This document shows positions 59,882-64,000 of a stretch of 64,000 bases of DNA, in pieces. A program made the position numbers and the translations under genes. The notes beneath the pieces were generated by a model, which searched no databases, was not told the origin of the DNA, and worked only from the letters and a program-made list of their open reading frames with translations. Position 1 is the first letter of the stretch, and each line of letters begins with the position of its first letter. Origin of the DNA: Palleniella muris (lineage in GTDB: Bacteria; Bacteroidota; Bacteroidia; Bacteroidales; Bacteroidaceae); the NCBI RefSeq assembly GCF_004792655.1, contig NZ_SRZC01000015.1:29885-93884 (forward strand), written 5' to 3'.

Positions 59882-62137
59882 TTATCGTTTTATCTTTACC
59901 TCAATAAGTTCTTTTCCCTTCACATAGATAGGGGTACCTTCTATGAATTTCTCCTTTGTATCTATGCGTTTTATGGAAATCAGTCTGTTTATATCATAGT
60001 TTCCTATTTTGATTTCCTCGTCAAGGCAGAAAACCAGGTAATTGCCTTTTGGCTTGCGAGGATATAACGAGGCCTTCATTTCTTCCTCTGTCATTTCAGG
60101 ATAGCCATTTATGCGGAACACATGATACTTGTTTTCAAACTCATGCCCGTTTTCGTATAAAATGGCAAACTTTGGTCTCATTTGGTTTATCTTGCCAATG
60201 CGCTGCGTGCCCTCACGGTCTTTTGACAAACGAACATTGTACATCAATGACCCTTTGGCGTTCTTTCCGTTAATCCAATCCCAATGCGCTTTGTCATGAT
60301 ACATTCCTACAACAAAGGTTTCATCCATATAGCGTTCGACATGGTACTCCGTGAGCCACTCTTCATTTCTATATTCAGCCTCATGAGCCTTGCCGGCTTC
60401 AATGGCGTTGGTGAGCTTTGCTTCTGGGTCAACACCGACCTTTATCTCTTCCACATAGAAATGTCTTCTCAATTCTGCAAGTAGTTCTGCATTCTCTGTC
60501 TTGTACTTGTCGCCATTGTCAAGCGCAAGAGAGAAATAATCCGGGTTCTGATATGGTTTGTACATCTTGCCAAGCACACTTTGGAAATTCTTCTCAATAT
60601 ACGCTTTTGCATCCACACCGGGGTGGGCTGTCATGGCATAGAAAGAGAAACTTGCCTCCAGCATCTTTTGGATTTCCTCACGGAACATCTTCCTGACTTT
60701 GTCTTTCCATTGCCTTTTTGCGCTGCCATTGTCCTGCGCGTACAGCGACACGACATAAAGGAAATTCACATCATAATGATATACAAGCAATGTGTCGCGG
60801 TCGAAAAGCCTGTTCTCAAAATGCCTTTGCATGAACATCTGCTTCTCCTTGTCCGTTTTGTAAATGCGGTCAGCGTATGACAAGCCCTCATCCATCCTCG
60901 CGCTTATAAAGAAGTTGGGAACAATGTTGTAGCCTTCTGTCACCTCGTCCCTGTATTGCAGAGTCCGATTGCGCCATTTCTCGTTCTTCTCGTCAGGATT
61001 AAGGAAAATGTTCATGTTCCACTGAATGACATTCCGTGCGTATGTGTACTGCTTGTACACAGACTCGTCAGAAAGGTTGTTCTTCAAATGATAATACTTG
61101 CTGTCGCCAATGTAATAGATAGACTTGTCTTCTGTTCCGGTAGTCGTCAAACCTTTGTAGCTGTACAAATGGTCGACACGCTTTCCGTCCTCCTGTTCCT
61201 TCAGTCCGTCAGGAAGCTCGGACTTCTTGTCGCCTACAAGTTCGTCAATGATTGACTCGAACACAATGTTGAAATTCTTGGCAATCAGATACTCCTGCAG
61301 CTCACTTGCCACGGAAATGTTTCTCGCTTTGTCGAAGAATGCGAAGCACAGCTCCCACAAATAAAGTGCCTTGTCGGAGAAATACTTGTACTTAATCTGT
61401 CGCAACCGAACCTGTCCGTAGCCATTCAGATAGTGCTCGAACTTTGCGCCGGTAATCAGTTCAAAACCTATGTTTATCGTTACCGGAAAACCATACTTCT
61501 CATTGATATGCTTCAGTATGGAGAAGAAGATGACGAGCAACTCTTCGTCAAAGTTTATCTGCCGCTTCTTGTTGACCAGGTCAAGATAAATGGGGCGGTT
61601 GTCCTGTACAATAGCCTGACAACGCGCAATGGTGCGTGTCCAGTTTATTTTGTTCATGCCGGAATGCAAGTTCTTCAGTATGGTCATGAAGAAATTCCGG
61701 TTCTTTTTGTTGAAATCTATCAATGCCAGCAGCACTTCCAGATAAGTGTTGGTAAGATGCTTGTGGCGACTCCCAACCTTAACCATCTGCTTATGGTAGA
61801 CAATGTCATTGTCAGTGTTGTACCTGTTGAAAACAAAGAGAGCACGGTAAATCCATACGGCAAACTCGTAAATGAACCTGCGCTCATCGTCAGTCAGTCC
61901 TTCCGCTTTCTCAACATGGATTATCTTTGACGGGTCAAGGTGCGAGAATGCCATGCCATGCTTGTCGACCATCACCTTTGGCAAAATGAACACACAGTCA
62001 TGGATATGCGGGTTATACAGATAACCCACATAATTCACGACCACCTCATGATGGACATTCTCCAGGAAATCAAGTCCTGTCAGAATACCCTTCACATCGT
62101 CTGCCTTGTAATGATAACCTTCAATCAGTATGCGCAT
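59882..62137 (-). CDS. LlaJI-family restriction endonuclease subunit (McrC-like partner)
   Basis: This 751-residue protein resembles the LlaJI restriction endonuclease family. The nuclease core is of the PD-(D/E)xK type, with the end of the motif visible as YYIGDSKYYHL (Asp345, Lys347) and an upstream acidic GTEDKSIYYIG strand. A long helical N-terminal part precedes it, and residues 590-751 form a separate C-terminal region ending in YVKGKELIEVKIKR. It starts one base after the McrB-like gene stops. LlaJI-type systems pair such a nuclease with a McrB-like GTPase. This pair has no methylase gene beside it, so it may target modified DNA like McrBC. Confidence 0.82.
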   Translation of the reverse strand: MRILIEGYHYKADDVKGILTGLDFLENVHHEVVVNYVGYLYNPHIHDCVFILPKVMVDKHGMAFSHLDPSKIIHVEKAEGLTDDERRFIYEFAVWIYRALFVFNRYNTDNDIVYHKQMVKVGSRHKHLTNTYLEVLLALIDFNKKNRNFFMTILKNLHSGMNKINWTRTIARCQAIVQDNRPIYLDLVNKKRQINFDEELLVIFFSILKHINEKYGFPVTINIGFELITGAKFEHYLNGYGQVRLRQIKYKYFSDKALYLWELCFAFFDKARNISVASELQEYLIAKNFNIVFESIIDELVGDKKSELPDGLKEQEDGKRVDHLYSYKGLTTTGTEDKSIYYIGDSKYYHLKNNLSDESVYKQYTYARNVIQWNMNIFLNPDEKNEKWRNRTLQYRDEVTEGYNIVPNFFISARMDEGLSYADRIYKTDKEKQMFMQRHFENRLFDRDTLLVYHYDVNFLYVVSLYAQDNGSAKRQWKDKVRKMFREEIQKMLEASFSFYAMTAHPGVDAKAYIEKNFQSVLGKMYKPYQNPDYFSLALDNGDKYKTENAELLAELRRHFYVEEIKVGVDPEAKLTNAIEAGKAHEAEYRNEEWLTEYHVERYMDETFVVGMYHDKAHWDWINGKNAKGSLMYNVRLSKDREGTQRIGKINQMRPKFAILYENGHEFENKYHVFRINGYPEMTEEEMKASLYPRKPKGNYLVFCLDEEIKIGNYDINRLISIKRIDTKEKFIEGTPIYVKGKELIEVKIKR

Positions 62138-62138
62138 A

Positions 62139-63833
62139 TCATGCTTTTTCTATACGTATATTCCAATCTTGCGTACTAACTTTGTCTATAAAGTCTTGTA
62201 TGTTGGAACTACCCACCTCTGTTGATACATAGATAGACTCCCCATTGCTTAAAGGCACCGGCTTTGCACGCTTTTTGGAATCAGAAGAGCCTGATGTTCT
62301 TGTTGTAAACTCATCTTGCGTCTCTACAAGGTGGACAATCTTAAAATCAAGTGACATCCATGCTGTTCTCACAGCATTTGCGTCCATGTTTGGGTTTTGA
62401 GTGCAATAATAACTTATTACCTCTCTTACAAGTTCGCCTTTTCCATATTGTTTGTCGCCACCATTGATTCTATATTTAGAATAATCCCTTTCTTTCTTTG
62501 GCAATCCTGCCAAGTCATCGGTAGCATCTTCCTCTTCTGTATCCTCTGTGTCTTCCGCCAACGGCATGATTCCATTGTATTCCATGAACTCCCTCACTCG
62601 CTCCTCATGCCCTTCTCCGAAGAACGTTGTGAAAGGTGTCTTCTCGCTGCCGTCAGTCGTTTTCTTTTTGAAAATACAGTCATTGCTGTCGGCATAATCC
62701 TTGTAGACATCGTTACACAGATAGAACAACACCTTGGAAACAAACTGTTTGCAGCCTATTTCCGTACCACCGTTAGCCGGTTTGGCAAACCAATAGCCTA
62801 ACTTCTTGTCCTCAGAACAGGTGATACCCTCAATCTTTTCATTAATAGTGCTGATGAATTCCCACCAGTCATATTTTGTATTTCCTATTTTGATTACAAA
62901 CTCCTTATCGCCCTTCTCTATTGGCATATACTCCCAATCCCAACGACGCTTAAAAGCGGAGTCAATAGGGAACAGCGACTGGTCACTAGTGTTCATCGTT
63001 GCCCAAATATACAGATTCTCAGGCAATCGCATCTCCTTGCCTGTCCTGATACTTTCTTCTATATGTGTGCAGCTGTCCAATTCCTTGGCTATATGACGCC
63101 TCATATCATCGTCAGGGACAATGGCATAGCGTGACCTGCACCTATCGTCCCTGTCAAGCAATTGGAACAAATCACCGAATATCTGTGCACAATTGCCACG
63201 GTTGATTTCCTCAATGACAAGATAGTATGGACTATCATCCCCACCATCCTTGCGCTTCCAAGCTTCCACATAAGCCTTTAAGAATGCTTGTGGGACAAAA
63301 GAATAAGTTATCTGTTCCTCTTCCCTAATAGAACCGCTTGCCTCATAGACTGTGACAGTCTTGGTTGTTGGTTTGTAAGCTCCAACAAAAGTGGAATAAT
63401 CACTGTCAGGATGGAAAGTGGTTCTTATCCTATTGCCATCTTTAGTGTACGTTTCTATATGGTTTGACTTGCCAGTACCTGGAGCACCGTAGAAGATTAT
63501 TTGGCGAGAGTTTAGACTATTATCGGTTGGAGTAATGGTAACTTTATGGTCTTTCATCATTTTTGCCATTGTCAGCAGTGTGGATGCATAACCATATTCA
63601 AATTTATCAACCTCAGACTTACCGCATAGAGTTTCTCTTGCTTGATTGGCGTTGATTTCCGGATTCTCGCTAATCAACTTGAAGAATTCTAATAATAGTT
63701 GCTTGGATATTGTTCTAAGCCCAACAGCTCCCTTGCTTTCTGACCTTACAAGAAAGCATAGCCTGTCTTCATCAATAATTTTTACTTGACCATTTGATGA
63801 TATGTCTCCTATTTTCAAACCAAAAAAATCCAT
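62139..63833 (-). CDS. McrB-like AAA+ GTPase of a restriction system
   Basis: This 564-residue protein has a variable N-terminal part (~110 residues) that may recognise DNA. The AAA+ GTPase follows: Walker A GAPGTGKS at residues 116-123, FHPDSDYSTFVGAYKP, Walker B YYLVIEEINRGN with the following AQIFGDLFQLLDRD, and the sensor motif ATMNTSDQSLFPIDSAFKRR. The last is the MNTxDRS signature of McrB-type translocases. It would power DNA translocation for the nuclease encoded just downstream. It has a consensus promoter at 63904-63935. The rest of the window to 64000 is AT-rich and shows no further gene. Confidence 0.88.
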   Translation of the reverse strand: MDFFGLKIGDISSNGQVKIIDEDRLCFLVRSESKGAVGLRTISKQLLLEFFKLISENPEINANQARETLCGKSEVDKFEYGYASTLLTMAKMMKDHKVTITPTDNSLNSRQIIFYGAPGTGKSNHIETYTKDGNRIRTTFHPDSDYSTFVGAYKPTTKTVTVYEASGSIREEEQITYSFVPQAFLKAYVEAWKRKDGGDDSPYYLVIEEINRGNCAQIFGDLFQLLDRDDRCRSRYAIVPDDDMRRHIAKELDSCTHIEESIRTGKEMRLPENLYIWATMNTSDQSLFPIDSAFKRRWDWEYMPIEKGDKEFVIKIGNTKYDWWEFISTINEKIEGITCSEDKKLGYWFAKPANGGTEIGCKQFVSKVLFYLCNDVYKDYADSNDCIFKKKTTDGSEKTPFTTFFGEGHEERVREFMEYNGIMPLAEDTEDTEEEDATDDLAGLPKKERDYSKYRINGGDKQYGKGELVREVISYYCTQNPNMDANAVRTAWMSLDFKIVHLVETQDEFTTRTSGSSDSKKRAKPVPLSNGESIYVSTEVGSSNIQDFIDKVSTQDWNIRIEKA

Positions 63834-63903
63834 TGTGTTAGGTTTATGCGATTGACATTGTTTGTATTCTTTGTTCCATCGAGTATGACTCTATAGCTAT
63901 TTG

Positions 63904-63935
63904 CAAAGTTACTAATATTTGCTTAATTTGCCAAA
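63904..63935 (-). promoter_or_regulatory. Promoter of the McrB/LlaJI operon
   Basis: On the minus strand TTTGG (63931-63935), a 19-base spacer and TAACTTTG (63904-63911) match the consensus exactly. The leader to the ATG at 63833 is about 65 bases. Confidence 0.8.
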
Positions 63936-64000
63936 AAACTTTTGTAATGAACTTGTTCAAACTAATTTATATTCGTTAATTATTCGCTAAAATACAAAAA

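Overview
The window comes from a Bacteroidota bacterium, most likely a Prevotella-like member of the Bacteroidales. The main evidence is the promoters. At least ten intergenic sites match the Bacteroidota vegetative promoter, with a -33 TTTGG or TTTTG, a 19-base spacer and a -7 TAnnTTTG. The gene set also fits: a PorT-type barrel gene, many signal peptides ending in AQ, a split transketolase, a large exported protein with a C-terminal sorting-like tail, and small proteins beginning with a K-x-Y-x-A-P pattern. I recognised no tRNA, rRNA or CRISPR array.

Layout. 1-12 kb holds a PstS-like lipoprotein, a TPR protein, tadA, a P-loop/CYTH protein, a LytS/LytT two-component pair, rubrerythrin and superoxide dismutase, a beta-carbonic anhydrase and a coiled-coil lipoprotein. 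12.7-18 kb holds central metabolism (a malic enzyme/phosphotransacetylase fusion and class II aldolase) and a 5'-nucleotidase split over two genes. 19-24 kb runs from the PorT-type barrel (minus strand) through DUF1599, DoxX, tpiA and a SPOR protein to folE. 23.9-28.7 kb is a sugar cassette (split transketolase, FGGY kinase, fucose-isomerase-like enzyme) that resembles a D-apiose pathway, followed by exonuclease III.

29.8-41.1 kb is the most unusual part. A promoter and about 430 bases of apparently structured non-coding RNA with its own terminator precede a tight nine-gene operon. The operon encodes a membrane protein, a 1033-residue tubulin/FtsZ-like GTPase, a zinc-ribbon membrane protein and six exported proteins, including a PEGA/FGE-like protein and a FlgT-like protein with a duplicated domain. 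It ends at a perfect terminator. This looks like a tubulin-based cell-envelope system of unknown function.

41-46 kb holds a large exported protein, a small acidic protein and a repeat-rich gene-poor stretch. 46-57.5 kb holds rpsO, typA, a GH31 enzyme, a type II pantothenate kinase, a KdsC-like phosphatase, an SDR, a beta-helix protein, a low-molecular-weight phosphatase, a pectinesterase-like protein and a uracil-DNA-glycosylase-like protein. 58-64 kb is a defence region with a frameshifted AlbA_2/Schlafen-type gene and a McrB/LlaJI-type restriction pair.

The intergenic DNA carries at least three families of short elements with terminal inverted repeats, three arrays of GTTACC/GGTAAC sites with a period of about 22 bases, a duplicated rRNA-type promoter/boxA leader with no rRNA behind it, and a paired upstream operator shared by two distant genes.
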